This document shows, one piece after another, positions 9,793 to 19,362 of a DNA stretch of 64,000 nucleotides. Below the pieces are notes generated by a model. That model was not told the origin of the DNA and did no database searches. It saw only the letters and a program-made list of their open reading frames with translations. Both the position numbers and the translations under genes were made by a program. The DNA is from Bacillus sp. EB01 (GTDB lineage: Bacteria > Bacillota > Bacilli > Bacillales > Cytobacillaceae), in contig NZ_HG964497.1 in NCBI RefSeq assembly GCF_000613125.1, forward strand, positions 4,996,378-5,060,377, read 5' to 3'. Position 1 is the first letter of the stretch; every line of letters begins with the position of its first letter.

Positions 9793-10002
9793 TTATTTCT
9801 TTAACCCGCCTTCAAGCGCCTCAAGCATTTCCTTTTTTTCTTCTTCGGAAGAGTTATTCCAAATGATTTCAAAAAGCACGCCAAGGCCCGGAAGCATTTT
9901 TTCTTCACCATTTTGAATGGCATCGACAATTGTATCCTCAAGCTCCTGCTGGGTATTGTTCGCAATATTATGGATGACAGCTGCACGTAAATTTAAATCC
10001 AT
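9793..10002 (-). CDS. sspI: Small acid-soluble spore protein I
   Basis: 69 residues beginning [12 protein letters not shown] and containing LPGLGVLFE, characteristic of SspI, a minor SASP made in the forespore. Strong AAGGAGGG site 6 bases before the ATG. It is convergent with ysdC and divergent from ysgA, as in B. subtilis. Forespore (sigma-G) transcription is expected from the family; I did not find a convincing match to that promoter. Confidence 0.92.
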   Translation of the reverse strand: MDLNLRAAVIHNIANNTQQELEDTIVDAIQNGEEKMLPGLGVLFEIIWNNSSEEEKKEMLEALEGGLKK

Positions 10003-10115
10003 GGTTTATCCCTCCTTTTTAATGTTCTTTACTATCTTTTTCTTTTCATGGTTTTAATATGTATTTGCAATAGGCTATAATTAGAAAATGAGTTTAGAGA
10101 AAGGCGGAAGAGAAA

Positions 10116-10883
10116 GTGAAGCACATCCAATCTGCCCAAAACCCACAGGTGAAACAATGGAAAAAACTTGCGATGAAAAAAGAGCGTGAGAGGACTGGCC
10201 TTTTTTTAGCAGAAGGGTTTCACTTGGTGGAGGAAGCACTTAAAGATTCAGGTACTGTAGTTGAACTAATTATTGCGGATGAAACCGATATTCCCCATCG
10301 AATGGATTATAAGGATACCCCGATTACAATCGTATCAAAGGAAATTTTCAAAAGCCTATCGGAAACCGAAACCCCCCAGGGAATTCTTGCTGTATGCAAG
10401 CAAGAATTCGTTAATGACAGCTTGGCTGATGCCAATACGTTTCTATTACTGGATGCTGTCCAGGACCCGGGGAATCTTGGAACAATGATACGGACTGCGG
10501 ATGCAGCCGGTATTGACGCGGTCATAGTAGGGGCAGGCAGTGTTGATATTTACAATCCAAAGGTACTTCGTTCTGCACAGGGAAGTCATTTCCACCTGCC
10601 AGTTTTAACAGGAAAGCTTGATGAGTGGATCCCGAAGCTGAAGGCGAAGGGCATTGCGGTATACGGAACAGCACTGGAGAACGCCCGAACATATACAGAT
10701 GCAGCGCCAGGCAGCACATTTGCCCTGCTGGTCGGAAATGAAGGCAACGGAGTGTCCAAACACCTGCTGTCTATTACGGATGACAATTTGTATGTTCCAA
10801 TCTATGGGAAAAGTGAGTCTCTAAATGTTGCGGTTGCAGCCGGGATTCTCCTTTATTCCTTGAAAAATTCAGCAAACGTTTGA
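10116..10883 (+). CDS. ysgA: TrmH/SpoU-family RNA 2'-O-methyltransferase
   Basis: 255 residues of the SPOUT class (AdoMet-dependent RNA ribose methylase). N-terminal substrate-binding domain (1-~95, opening QSAQNPQVKQWKKL), then the trefoil-knot domain with LDAVQDPGNLGTMIRTADA, LLVGNEGNGVS and the C-terminal IPIYGKSESLNVAVAAGI. GTG start with a GGCGGAAGAG ribosome site. The -35 of the pheST T-box promoter overlaps its stop codon. Exact target nucleotide not deducible. Confidence 0.88.
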   Translation: MKHIQSAQNPQVKQWKKLAMKKERERTGLFLAEGFHLVEEALKDSGTVVELIIADETDIPHRMDYKDTPITIVSKEIFKSLSETETPQGILAVCKQEFVNDSLADANTFLLLDAVQDPGNLGTMIRTADAAGIDAVIVGAGSVDIYNPKVLRSAQGSHFHLPVLTGKLDEWIPKLKAKGIAVYGTALENARTYTDAAPGSTFALLVGNEGNGVSKHLLSITDDNLYVPIYGKSESLNVAVAAGILLYSLKNSANV

Positions 10884-10908
10884 ATCGCTGCGGAATTTAC
10901 GCTATAAT
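10880..10908 (+). promoter_or_regulatory. Sigma-A promoter of the pheST leader
   Basis: TTGAAT, 17-base spacer, TATAAT; places transcription start near 10915, ahead of the T-box. Confidence 0.8.
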
Positions 10909-10914
10909 AGCAAC

Positions 10915-11187
10915 TAAATTCATAATCGAAAAACAATGACGGAGAAGAGCACCTTCATTAAACCGCCTTTAAAGGGAAAAAGTGCCGAGACTGAAAGCAT
11001 TTTTAGGGCAGGGAAGTGTGCGTTCACCTCCAGAGTTGACACCGGGACCATTCGCCAAGAATGTAAAGGTGTACCGGCTAAAATCCGTTATTTCAATGAA
11101 GTGAACACGAATGTGCATACATACGTTGTTAACAAGGGTGGTACCGCGATCACAAAGCCTCGTCCCTTTATTGGGAGGGGCTTTTTT
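10915..11187 (+). ncRNA. T-box riboswitch (phenylalanine) upstream of pheST
   Basis: Contains the T-box sequence AAGGGTGGTACCGCG at 11134-11148, which pairs with the uncharged tRNA acceptor end, followed by a terminator (AGCCTCGTCCC/GGGAGGGGCT plus T-run, 11154-11187). Position before pheS identifies the cognate tRNA as tRNA-Phe; I did not fix the specifier codon. Uncharged tRNA-Phe should favour the antiterminator and read-through. Confidence 0.9.
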
Positions 11188-11348
11188 GTGTGGAAAAGAG
11201 GCGGTGCTGCGCTAACAGGAAGGCTATAAGATTAAAGCTATGAAAGTAAAATTCCACTGGCTCTTAATATGAGAGGAACATTTGCTTATTGCCTACATTA
11301 TCCCATGCGGATAACAATCGATGGATTCTAAATGAGGAGGAAAATCAC

Positions 11349-12386
11349 ATGCAGGAAAGACTTGCAGAATTGCAAACTGAAGCACTTGAAAAAGTTGAAC
11401 AGGCACAAAATCTGAAGGAATTAAATGATGTCCGTGTTGCTTATCTCGGAAAAAAGGGACCAATCACCGAGGTGCTGCGCGGGATGGGCAAGTTATCCGC
11501 TGAGGAACGCCCGAAAATGGGTGCGCTCGTCAATGAAGTAAGGGGAGCGATCGAAGAGGCTATTTCTAGTAAGCAGGTACAGCTTGAAGAAGCAGCCGTC
11601 AATGAGCGCCTTGCCTCCGAAACAATTGATGTAACCCTGCCTGGCCGTCCGGTCAAGACAGGCAGCCCTCATCCTCTTACAAAAATTATTGAAGAAATCG
11701 AAGACCTTTTCATCGGAATGGGCTACCAAATTGCTGAAGGGCCGGAAGTCGAAAAGGATTACTATAACTTTGAAGCCCTAAATCTGCCAAAAGGCCATCC
11801 GGCTCGTGATATGCAGGATTCATTTTACATAACCGAAGATATCCTTATGCGCACCCACACATCCCCTGTCCAGGCTAGGACGATGGAAAAGCAGGGTGGA
11901 GTAGGGCCGATCCGAATCATCTGCCCGGGCAAGGTGTATCGCCGTGATAACGATGATGCGACTCACTCACATCAATTCACCCAGGTTGAAGGGCTTGTTG
12001 TTGGTGAAAACATCCGGATGAGCGACCTTAAAGGAACCCTTGCTGAGTTTTCTAAGAAAATGTTCGGTGAGGACAGGAAAATCAGGCTTCGCCCTAGCTT
12101 TTTCCCATTTACTGAGCCGTCAGTTGAAATGGACATTTCCTGTAAAATTTGCGGCGGTCATGGCTGCAGCGTCTGTAAGGGAACAGGCTGGATTGAAATT
12201 TTAGGCGCCGGGATGGTTCATCCGAACGTGCTTGAAATGGCTGGCTATGACTCTAAAAAATACACTGGTTTCGCTTTTGGAATGGGACCGGAGAGAATCG
12301 CGATGCTAAAGTACGGAATTGACGATATTCGCCATTTCTATACAAACGACATTCGTTTCCTTAAGCAGTTCTCAGAGCAGGAATAA
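11349..12386 (+). CDS. pheS: Phenylalanyl-tRNA synthetase alpha subunit
   Basis: 345 residues, the usual length. N-terminal coiled-coil arm (1-~85) that holds tRNA, then the class II catalytic core: HPL motif region, motif 2 with [21 protein letters not shown], the [24 protein letters not shown] segment, and motif 3 [17 protein letters not shown]. Forms an alpha2-beta2 enzyme with PheT. ATG 11349 chosen for the AGGAGG site 9 bases upstream; the frame is open further upstream without a site. Confidence 0.97.
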   Translation: MQERLAELQTEALEKVEQAQNLKELNDVRVAYLGKKGPITEVLRGMGKLSAEERPKMGALVNEVRGAIEEAISSKQVQLEEAAVNERLASETIDVTLPGRPVKTGSPHPLTKIIEEIEDLFIGMGYQIAEGPEVEKDYYNFEALNLPKGHPARDMQDSFYITEDILMRTHTSPVQARTMEKQGGVGPIRIICPGKVYRRDNDDATHSHQFTQVEGLVVGENIRMSDLKGTLAEFSKKMFGEDRKIRLRPSFFPFTEPSVEMDISCKICGGHGCSVCKGTGWIEILGAGMVHPNVLEMAGYDSKKYTGFAFGMGPERIAMLKYGIDDIRHFYTNDIRFLKQFSEQE

Positions 12387-12508
12387 ATTTTTCAAGCATC
12401 AAGAGGCAGCTAAGCTTCCAGTGAGAGAATTGTTCCTATTGATTCCAAATAACTATCAGCGAGTGTCGCAACTGAAGGAAGGTTTATTTTAAAAAGGAGG
12501 TCCTATAA

Positions 12509-14920
12509 ATGTTTGTTTCATATAAATGGCTTCTGGATTATGTTGATTTATCCGGAGTGTCAGCTAGTGAGTTAGCTGAAAAAATTACAAAAAGCGGGAT
12601 TGAAGTTGAAGGTGTAGAAACCCTTAATGAAGGAATCAGCGGTGTCGTTATCGGGCATGTACTCCAGCGTGAACAGCATCCCAATGCTAATAAATTAAGC
12701 AAATGCCAAGTTGATATTGGAGAAGAAAACCCGGTTCAAATCATTTGCGGTGCTCCGAACGTGGCACAGGGTCAGAAAGTGGCTGTAGCTAAAACAGGTG
12801 CTGTTCTGCCAGGCAATTTTAAAATCAAGAAGGCGAAATTGCGCGGTGAGGAATCCAACGGAATGATTTGTTCACTTCAGGAGCTTGGAATGGAAGGGAA
12901 AATCGTCCCGAAAGAATATGCAGAGGGCATCTTCGTTTTCCCTGCTGACGCCGTACCTGGTGAAGACGCGATTGAGGCATTGAATAGGGATGACCAGGTT
13001 CTTGAATTGAGCCTGACACCCAATCGTGCAGATGCAATGAGCATGCTCGGTGTTGCCTACGAAGTGGCAGCCATTTTGGGCAGAGAGGTTAAGCTTCCTA
13101 AAACAAAGTTAAGTGAGTCAGATGAAAAAGCTTCAGATTATATTAAAGTTTCCGTTGAAGCACCAGAAGACAACCCGTTATATGTTGCAAAAGTAATTAA
13201 AAACGTTAAAATCGGTCCGTCTCCACTTTGGATGCAAACACGCTTGATGGCGGCTGGTATTCGACCGCACAACAATGTTGTCGACATTACCAACTACATC
13301 CTGCTTGAATATGGCCAGCCTCTTCATGCTTTTGATTATGACAGGTTTGGATCAAAGGAAATTCTTGTCCGCCGTGCGCGTGTTGGTGAAAGAATTGTTA
13401 CCCTTGATGATGCAGAAAGAACGCTTACACCTGACCACCTTGTTATTACAAATGGCACAGAACCGGTTGCAATTGCTGGTGTAATGGGCGGAGCTAATTC
13501 AGAGGTAACCTCTGATACGACAACTGTCCTGCTTGAATCGGCTTATTTCACAGGAGGCACAATCCGCAAGGCTTCAAAAGACCATGGCCTGCGCAGTGAA
13601 GCAAGTTCCCGCTACGAAAAAGGAGTCGATCCTAACCGTGTACGTGCTGCTGGTGAACGCGCTGCAGCATTAATGGCAGAATACGCTGAAGGTGTGGTTC
13701 TGGAAGGGTCAGTTGAAGCCGATACTTTAAGTATTGAGCCTGCAGTTGTTACACTTAATACGGTAAAAATGAATTCATTCCTTGGAATGGAATTGACAAT
13801 AACCGATGTTACCGAAATTTTTGCGCGGTTAGGCTTTGAAACGACTGTAGAAGGAACTGACGTCACTGTAACTGTTCCAACTCGTCGAGGGGATATCACC
13901 ATTCCTGAGGACCTGTACGAGGAAGTATCTCGCCTATATGGCTATGACAACATCCCGCAAACCTTGCCTTCCGGCGAGCAGCTGGCAGGAAAGTTAACTC
14001 CATACCAGGCTAAGCGCAGGATTGTCCGGAATTACCTTGAAGGTGCGGGTCTATATCAGGCAATAACTTATTCGTTAACAAGTGAAGAAAAAGTTTCCCA
14101 ATTTGCTCTTGAAAAAACAGAACCAATCAAGCTTGCCATGCCGATGAGTGAAGAGCGCAGCCAGCTTCGACTCAGCATTCTTCCTCAATTGCTTGAAGTG
14201 CTGAAATACAACGGTGCCCGCCAGGCAGACAGCCTTGCAGTCTATGAAGTAGGCGCAGTATTCCTTTCAAAAGGCGAAGAGCTGCCTGCCGAAGAGGAGC
14301 ATCTTGCTGCGGCAATAACTGGCCTATGGCATTCACATCCATGGCAGGGAGAGAAGAAACCTGTTGATTTCTTTGTTCTAAAAGGCGTGGTTGAAGGCCT
14401 TACTGAAAAGCTCGGTCTTGGAGAACGAGTCACCTACGCGGCTGCTCAGCTGGATAACATGCATCCTGGCCGTACCGCTGAAATCCTGTTGGATGGAGTA
14501 AGAATCGGTTTTGTGGGCCAAGTTCATCCTACTTTGCAAAAAGAACTGGATTTAAAGGATACGTATGTACTTGAACTTAAGCTCGAAGCATTGCTTGAGG
14601 CGGATAAAGAACCACTGCACTACGAACCAATCCCACGTTTCCCTTCCATCACCAGGGATATTGCACTCGTCGTTGATACGGCAGCTGCGGCTGGAGACCT
14701 ACGCAGTATTATCATTGAGAGCGGGACACCTCTTCTTAAGGAAGCTGACGTGTTTGACCTTTATGAAGGCGAGCACATGGAAGCGGGCAAAAAGTCGATT
14801 GCGTTCTCTTTGAAGTACTTTAATCCGGAGCGGACCCTTACGGATGAAGAGGTAACGAAGGTCCATAACAAGGTGTTAAGGGCATTGGAAGAAAAAGCAG
14901 GGGCAGTCCTGAGAGCTTAA
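12509..14920 (+). CDS. pheT: Phenylalanyl-tRNA synthetase beta subunit
   Basis: 803 residues, standard length. EMAP-II-like tRNA-binding domain (~40-150), B3/B4 editing domain with NxVDITNY and GQPLHAFD near 250-275, B5 DNA-binding-like domain (~400-475), catalytic-like core, and C-terminal FDX-ACB anticodon-binding domain (~705-800, [12 protein letters not shown]). AAAGGAGG before the ATG. 122 bases after pheS with no terminator, so one operon under the T-box. Confidence 0.97.
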   Translation: MFVSYKWLLDYVDLSGVSASELAEKITKSGIEVEGVETLNEGISGVVIGHVLQREQHPNANKLSKCQVDIGEENPVQIICGAPNVAQGQKVAVAKTGAVLPGNFKIKKAKLRGEESNGMICSLQELGMEGKIVPKEYAEGIFVFPADAVPGEDAIEALNRDDQVLELSLTPNRADAMSMLGVAYEVAAILGREVKLPKTKLSESDEKASDYIKVSVEAPEDNPLYVAKVIKNVKIGPSPLWMQTRLMAAGIRPHNNVVDITNYILLEYGQPLHAFDYDRFGSKEILVRRARVGERIVTLDDAERTLTPDHLVITNGTEPVAIAGVMGGANSEVTSDTTTVLLESAYFTGGTIRKASKDHGLRSEASSRYEKGVDPNRVRAAGERAAALMAEYAEGVVLEGSVEADTLSIEPAVVTLNTVKMNSFLGMELTITDVTEIFARLGFETTVEGTDVTVTVPTRRGDITIPEDLYEEVSRLYGYDNIPQTLPSGEQLAGKLTPYQAKRRIVRNYLEGAGLYQAITYSLTSEEKVSQFALEKTEPIKLAMPMSEERSQLRLSILPQLLEVLKYNGARQADSLAVYEVGAVFLSKGEELPAEEEHLAAAITGLWHSHPWQGEKKPVDFFVLKGVVEGLTEKLGLGERVTYAAAQLDNMHPGRTAEILLDGVRIGFVGQVHPTLQKELDLKDTYVLELKLEALLEADKEPLHYEPIPRFPSITRDIALVVDTAAAAGDLRSIIIESGTPLLKEADVFDLYEGEHMEAGKKSIAFSLKYFNPERTLTDEEVTKVHNKVLRALEEKAGAVLRA

Positions 14921-14934
14921 TGCATGAAAATACA

Positions 14935-14967
14935 AAAGAGTTGGGAGTTCATCTCCCAACTCTTTTT
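14935..14967 (+). terminator. pheST operon terminator
   Basis: AAAGAGTTGGGAG/CTCCCAACTCTTTTT hairpin, just after pheT and before convergent rnhC. Confidence 0.85.
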
Positions 14968-15051
14968 GCTTAAGGTAATAAGGTAGGGATTCTAATTGCC
15001 CCCAATTATACTGAAATAGTATCGAATAATGTACTGTTTAATGCCAAAACA

Positions 15052-16014
15052 CTAGTGGTTGCTTCTTCTTTTGGCGACTAGATGCTTTGCTTTTTGAGTA
15101 TTGGCAAAGTGAAGCTTCACAAATTTCGGAAGAGCCTGTTGCCCTTTTGTCAATATTAGCTTTGCAGCGGCTTCATCTACTTTTGGTCCAGCTCCTTTTG
15201 GTATTAGAAACCCTGCTTCCGCTGAAAGATTTTCAAAGTGCCGGATAAATGCATAGCGCGCAAGGATCGATGCTGCTGCAACGGATAAGTGCAACCCTTC
15301 AGCCTTTGTACTGAAAAAGACCTTGTCGCGGATAATTGCCTTCTGGCCTTTCAAATGGTTGTAATAAATCCCGGCCTCAGCAAATTGGTCAATTAAAATA
15401 GCATCTGGCATTTCAGGAGCTATTTTTTTAAGGACATGTCCGATAGCCTGGTTATGTAGAAGCGCCTTCAATTTGCCTTGAGACATACCTGACTGCTGCA
15501 TCTCATTGTACTTTTCGTTATGGAGAGTCAGCAGGCTATAGGGAATCACATCTTTTATGTCCTTGGCGATTGCAATAATTTTTTCATCATTTAAGTCCTT
15601 TGAATCACGGACACCAAGTTCCTTTAGAAGCGGCAGATCCTGTTTCCGGGCATAGGCGGCGACAACAGTAATCGGCCCAAAGTAGTCACCGGTACCTACT
15701 TCATCTGAACCGATTACTGATAAAAGGTTGAAGCCAGCAGGCAGGTGTGAACCGGGAGCCGGCTTTTTTGCAGTAGTTTTTTTTGAGCCTGCGGCACTTG
15801 GGCTCGAAGCGGGATTTCCCCATTGAGCGGCTTCGTTTTCAGCGCCGGAACCCTGAAATAGTACTTTCCCTGATTTATAGGCAGTGACCATACAGGAAGG
15901 AGTTTTGGCTGCGAAAACACTGCCCTGCGGCAGCTTCTCTATAATAAAACGGGAATAGTGTTCCCTCAATTTATGGATTTGCTCAGTTGTTACGGTAATG
16001 ACGGCAGTTCCCAA
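15052..16014 (-). CDS. rnhC: Ribonuclease HIII
   Basis: 320 residues. N-terminal TBP-like substrate-binding domain (1-~90), a low-complexity SPSAAGSKKTTAKKPAPGS linker, then the RNase H fold with GSDEVGTGDYFGP (acidic pair of the active site), DSKDLND, and DQFAEAG. Degrades RNA of RNA:DNA hybrids. Start is TTG with GGAG ~10 bases before it. Divergent from zapA as in B. subtilis. Confidence 0.93.
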   Translation of the reverse strand: MGTAVITVTTEQIHKLREHYSRFIIEKLPQGSVFAAKTPSCMVTAYKSGKVLFQGSGAENEAAQWGNPASSPSAAGSKKTTAKKPAPGSHLPAGFNLLSVIGSDEVGTGDYFGPITVVAAYARKQDLPLLKELGVRDSKDLNDEKIIAIAKDIKDVIPYSLLTLHNEKYNEMQQSGMSQGKLKALLHNQAIGHVLKKIAPEMPDAILIDQFAEAGIYYNHLKGQKAIIRDKVFFSTKAEGLHLSVAAASILARYAFIRHFENLSAEAGFLIPKGAGPKVDEAAAKLILTKGQQALPKFVKLHFANTQKAKHLVAKRRSNH

Positions 16015-16095
16015 AACAGTGCACTCCTTTATGGTTTGTTGTCAGCTTATTGTAGCATACTTTTTACCAGTATTATCAGGCTTTACGGCTAGTTT

Positions 16096-16244
16096 TAGTG
16101 GATTAATCGCTGGTCAGATGGAGGAGATTAATCCACGAAACCCCATTTAGTGGATTAATCGTGGGTCGAGTGGAGGAGATTAATCTACGAAACCCCATTT
16201 AGTGGATTAATCGTCGTTCAGGATGAGGAGATTAATCCACGAAA
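16096..16244. repeat. Three tandem 52-bp palindromic repeats
   Basis: Units start at 16096, 16148 and 16200, spaced exactly 52 bp (third incomplete). Each contains GTGGATTAATC ... GATTAATCCAC (TCTAC in unit 2), so each can fold as an 11-bp hairpin. The loops differ while the arms are kept. A fragment of the same core sits near 4940. Between rnhC and zapA. Confidence 0.85.
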
Positions 16245-16324
16245 AAAATGTAATAGATTAGTACAAAAAAATAGCGCAATATGACAAAATCCATGCTTGA
16301 AGCTGGGAAATAGTCGGTTACACT

Positions 16325-16352
16325 TTTACAGAAAAGCGGGTTCTGGTATTAT
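16325..16352 (+). promoter_or_regulatory. Sigma-A-type promoter for zapA
   Basis: TTTACA, 16-base spacer, TATTAT, 33 bases before the zapA start. Confidence 0.6.
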
Positions 16353-16385
16353 AGGGATTAGGATTCTTTGAATGGAGGCAGTTAT

Positions 16386-16646
16386 GTGTCAAATGTAAAT
16401 AAAAATAGGACAACGGTCGATATATTTGGCCAGCAATATGTCATAATCGGTCCGGAAAGCTCAAGCCATGTCAGGCTGGTGGCATCACTGGTCGATGACA
16501 AAATGCGGGAAATCAGTTCCAAGAATCCTTCGTTAGATGTGAATAAACTGGCTGTTCTGACCGCGGTTAATGCTGTAAATGATTTTATTAAAATTAGAGA
16601 CGAGCTGGAAAAGCTGAAATCAGAAACGGAAAGGGATAAGGGTTAA
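16386..16646 (+). CDS. zapA: Cell division protein ZapA
   Basis: 86 residues: a short beta-hairpin head ([14 protein letters not shown]) and a C-terminal coiled coil ending with a charged tail. It promotes FtsZ protofilament bundling at the division site. GTG 16386 is chosen because GGAGG lies 7 bases before it; the TTG further upstream has no site. Six bases before the cvpA-like gene. Confidence 0.9.
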   Translation: MSNVNKNRTTVDIFGQQYVIIGPESSSHVRLVASLVDDKMREISSKNPSLDVNKLAVLTAVNAVNDFIKIRDELEKLKSETERDKG

Positions 16647-16652
16647 AGGGGA

Positions 16653-17195
16653 ATGCTGGATTTAGCTATAATTCTTTTATTCATTATGGGTTTTTTTATC
16701 GGCCTAAAACGGGGTTTCATTCTGCAATTTATTCATTTAATTGGATTTATCGTTGCATACATAGTTGCTTATAAGTATTATGATATCCTCGCGCCAAGGC
16801 TCAAGCTATGGGTTCCATATCCGTCACTTGGTGAAACATCGCCACTTTCTGTTTTGACATCAGCAACAGGGGCGGAAGATGCTTTCTACCGGGCATTTGC
16901 TTTCATCGCTATATTCATCGCAGTAAAGGTGCTGATTCAGATCATCGGCGCAATGCTCGATTTTCTTGCCCACCTGCCAATTATAAAACATTTAAATATT
17001 TGGGCGGGGGGAGCACTTGGCTTCCTGGAAGTTTACTTGATTTTGTTTTTATTATTGTATATCGGGGCGCTTGTTCCGATGGGCTTCATTCAGGAGGCTA
17101 TGAAGGATTCTGTCCTGGCTGAAGGTATGATCAAACACACTCCAGTTCTTTCACAGCAGCTCAAGGAATGGTGGATTGACAATATTGCTGCTTGA
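16653..17195 (+). CDS. yshB: CvpA-family membrane protein
   Basis: 180 residues with four hydrophobic segments (about 2-20, 24-43, 75-98, 118-145) and the family opening LDLAIILLFIMGFFIGLKRGF. Related to colicin V production protein CvpA; integral inner membrane. Immediately follows zapA (6-base gap), so co-transcribed. Molecular role not established from sequence. Confidence 0.85.
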   Translation: MLDLAIILLFIMGFFIGLKRGFILQFIHLIGFIVAYIVAYKYYDILAPRLKLWVPYPSLGETSPLSVLTSATGAEDAFYRAFAFIAIFIAVKVLIQIIGAMLDFLAHLPIIKHLNIWAGGALGFLEVYLILFLLLYIGALVPMGFIQEAMKDSVLAEGMIKHTPVLSQQLKEWWIDNIAA

Positions 17196-17251
17196 ACTTC
17201 TCTGACAGCAGAGGAGTTTTTCTTTTCTGTTTGGCTGTGTTAAACAACATT

Positions 17252-17378
17252 GTTGATTTCCGCTCCAGGCGCTTCGCTTTCCACGGGCGGCCTGGGAGCC
17301 TCCTCGGCGCGAGCGCCTGTGGGGTCTCCCACTGACCTTTTCTCCCGTAGGAGTCTTCGCGCCTTCCGCTTCATCAAC
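17252..17378. repeat. Bacillaceae intergenic REP-like element, copy 1
   Basis: GC-rich block beginning GATTTCCGCTCCAGGCGC and containing CGCTTTCC, GTGGGGTCTCCCACTGACC and CGCCTTCCGCTTCA, arranged as nested inverted repeats. Copy 2, in opposite orientation, is at 22528-22900. The remainder of the 17196-17588 gap has only a small hairpin (GACAGG/CCTGTC near 17488). Confidence 0.75.
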
Positions 17379-17588
17379 TCTTTTTAAAAACAACAATCTC
17401 CATTAACACAGCCTTCTGCTTAAAAAGTTTAGTTTAGTTGAACGGCGTTGCCACCAAGGAAAACTACTGAGAATAATCATCGCAGGGACAGGCGGCTCTT
17501 TGCCTGTCACAGGGCGCGTGCGGTTTATGTTGTTCAAATGGAACTTTTCGCTTGCTTAAACGTAATGAAGGGATGGTGGGTACTAACA

Positions 17589-19301
17589 ATGGAAAAAAAT
17601 AAAAAAGATGTAATTGGACTGCTTGAAACCATTGCTGTTTATATGGAACTTAAAGGGGAAAATCCGTTTAAAGTATCGGCTTTCAGGAAAGCAGCCTTTG
17701 CATTGGAAACAGATAATCGGAGCCTTTCCGGAATTACTGATTTTACAGCTATATCCGGTATAGGCAAAGGGACGGCTGCGGTAATAGAAGAATTTATTCA
17801 GGAAGGCAGCTCCTCCGTTCTTAAGGAATTGCAGGAAGAAGTCCCTGCAGGGTTAGTTCCGCTATTAAAGCTGCCAGGCCTAGGCGGTAAAAAGCTCGCC
17901 AAGCTCCATGATCTTCTCGGCATCGAGGATATCGCAGATCTGGAAGAAGCATGCCGGCTGCATAAAATTTCGGAATTACCGGGCTTCGGGAAAAAGTCCG
18001 AAGAGAAAATCCTGGCTGCCATCGAAAAAGCGGGCGAACGTCCAGAACGTCTTCCGCTAGCTTATATGCTGCCAATTGCCGCGAAAATTGAAATGCAACT
18101 ATCTGAAATGAACGATATTGAAAAATTTTCAAGAGCCGGAAGTATTCGCCGATGGGCTGAAACAGTCAAGGACCTTGACTTCATCATTGCCACAAGCAAC
18201 CCGGAATCGGTAAGGCAACAGCTACTGGGACTTCCGGATATAAAGGAAATTATCGGTGCAGGAGATACTAAGGTCTCGATCACCTTTGGGTTCGACTATG
18301 ATATATCAGCCGATTTCCGGCTTGTTTCAAGTGATGAATATGCGACTGCCCTCCACCATTTTACCGGTTCAAAGGACCACAATGTTCGAATGAGGCAGCT
18401 TGCTAAGGAACGCGGGGAAAAGATCAGCGAATATGGGGTTGAAACAGAGTCGGGTGTAAAGACTTTTAATACAGAGGAAGAGTTTTACGCCTATTTCGGC
18501 TTGCCTTTCTTTCCTCCTGAAATTCGCGAAGATGGCACTGAAGTGGAGAAATACACACCGGAGTTCGGACTGGTTGGCGTTGAACAAATCCAGGGCGATC
18601 TTCATATGCACTCGACATGGAGTGATGGAGCCCACACAATTGAAGAGATGGCTGAAGCGTGCAGGGCAATGGGGTATAGCTATATCGCCATTACCGACCA
18701 TTCACAATTTTTAAAGGTGGCCAATGGACTGACTCCGGAACGGCTCCGGGAGCAGAACGAAGATATACGCCGCCTAAATGCCAAATATAACGATTTCAAA
18801 ATTCTCTCCGGAGTTGAGATGGATATCCTGCCAGATGGGACTCTCGATTATGACGACGAATTGCTTGGGGAACTTGATATCGTTATCGCATCAATCCATT
18901 CTGCCTTTTCACAGCCTCGGGAGAAAATCATGGCAAGGCTGAGAACGGCGCTTGAGAATCCACATGTCGATATAATTGCCCATCCTACTGGAAGGCTGAT
19001 TGGACGCAGGGCTGGGTACGATGTTGATATTGACATGCTGCTGGACCTGGCAAAGGAAACAAATACGGCACTGGAGCTGAATGCAAATCCGCATCGGCTT
19101 GACCTTTCTTACGAATACTTGAAGAAAGCCCAGGAATTTGGCGTAAAGATTGCAATTAATACAGATGCCCACAAAGTAGCGATGTTGAACCATATGCAAA
19201 TCGGAGTTGCCGCCGCCAGGAAAGGCTGGATTAAAGGCAGTTCAGTCCTGAATACGTATACTTTAGACGAACTGCTCCAATTTTTGCATCACCGTAATTG
19301 A
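17589..19301 (+). CDS. polX: Family X DNA polymerase / PHP 3'-5' exonuclease
   Basis: 570 residues, the length of B. subtilis PolX. N-terminal HhH/8-kDa-like and polymerase palm (1-~320, [18 protein letters not shown] with the catalytic Asp pair), then a C-terminal PHP phosphoesterase domain ([20 protein letters not shown] near 335, AITDHSQ, IAHPTGR, INTDAH). Acts in base-excision repair gap filling. ATG 17589 is chosen by homology length; the longer frame upstream runs through the intergenic region. Confidence 0.95.
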   Translation: MEKNKKDVIGLLETIAVYMELKGENPFKVSAFRKAAFALETDNRSLSGITDFTAISGIGKGTAAVIEEFIQEGSSSVLKELQEEVPAGLVPLLKLPGLGGKKLAKLHDLLGIEDIADLEEACRLHKISELPGFGKKSEEKILAAIEKAGERPERLPLAYMLPIAAKIEMQLSEMNDIEKFSRAGSIRRWAETVKDLDFIIATSNPESVRQQLLGLPDIKEIIGAGDTKVSITFGFDYDISADFRLVSSDEYATALHHFTGSKDHNVRMRQLAKERGEKISEYGVETESGVKTFNTEEEFYAYFGLPFFPPEIREDGTEVEKYTPEFGLVGVEQIQGDLHMHSTWSDGAHTIEEMAEACRAMGYSYIAITDHSQFLKVANGLTPERLREQNEDIRRLNAKYNDFKILSGVEMDILPDGTLDYDDELLGELDIVIASIHSAFSQPREKIMARLRTALENPHVDIIAHPTGRLIGRRAGYDVDIDMLLDLAKETNTALELNANPHRLDLSYEYLKKAQEFGVKIAINTDAHKVAMLNHMQIGVAAARKGWIKGSSVLNTYTLDELLQFLHHRN

Positions 19302-19362
19302 TAAATTAAGCTGCCACTGTATTCACAAAAACAGCAGCATACAGATAAAGGAGAGCTTCTCC

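Noticed and set aside
10936-11229. 97-residue open frame before pheS
   Set aside because: It runs through the T-box leader, including the antiterminator and terminator; no ribosome site.
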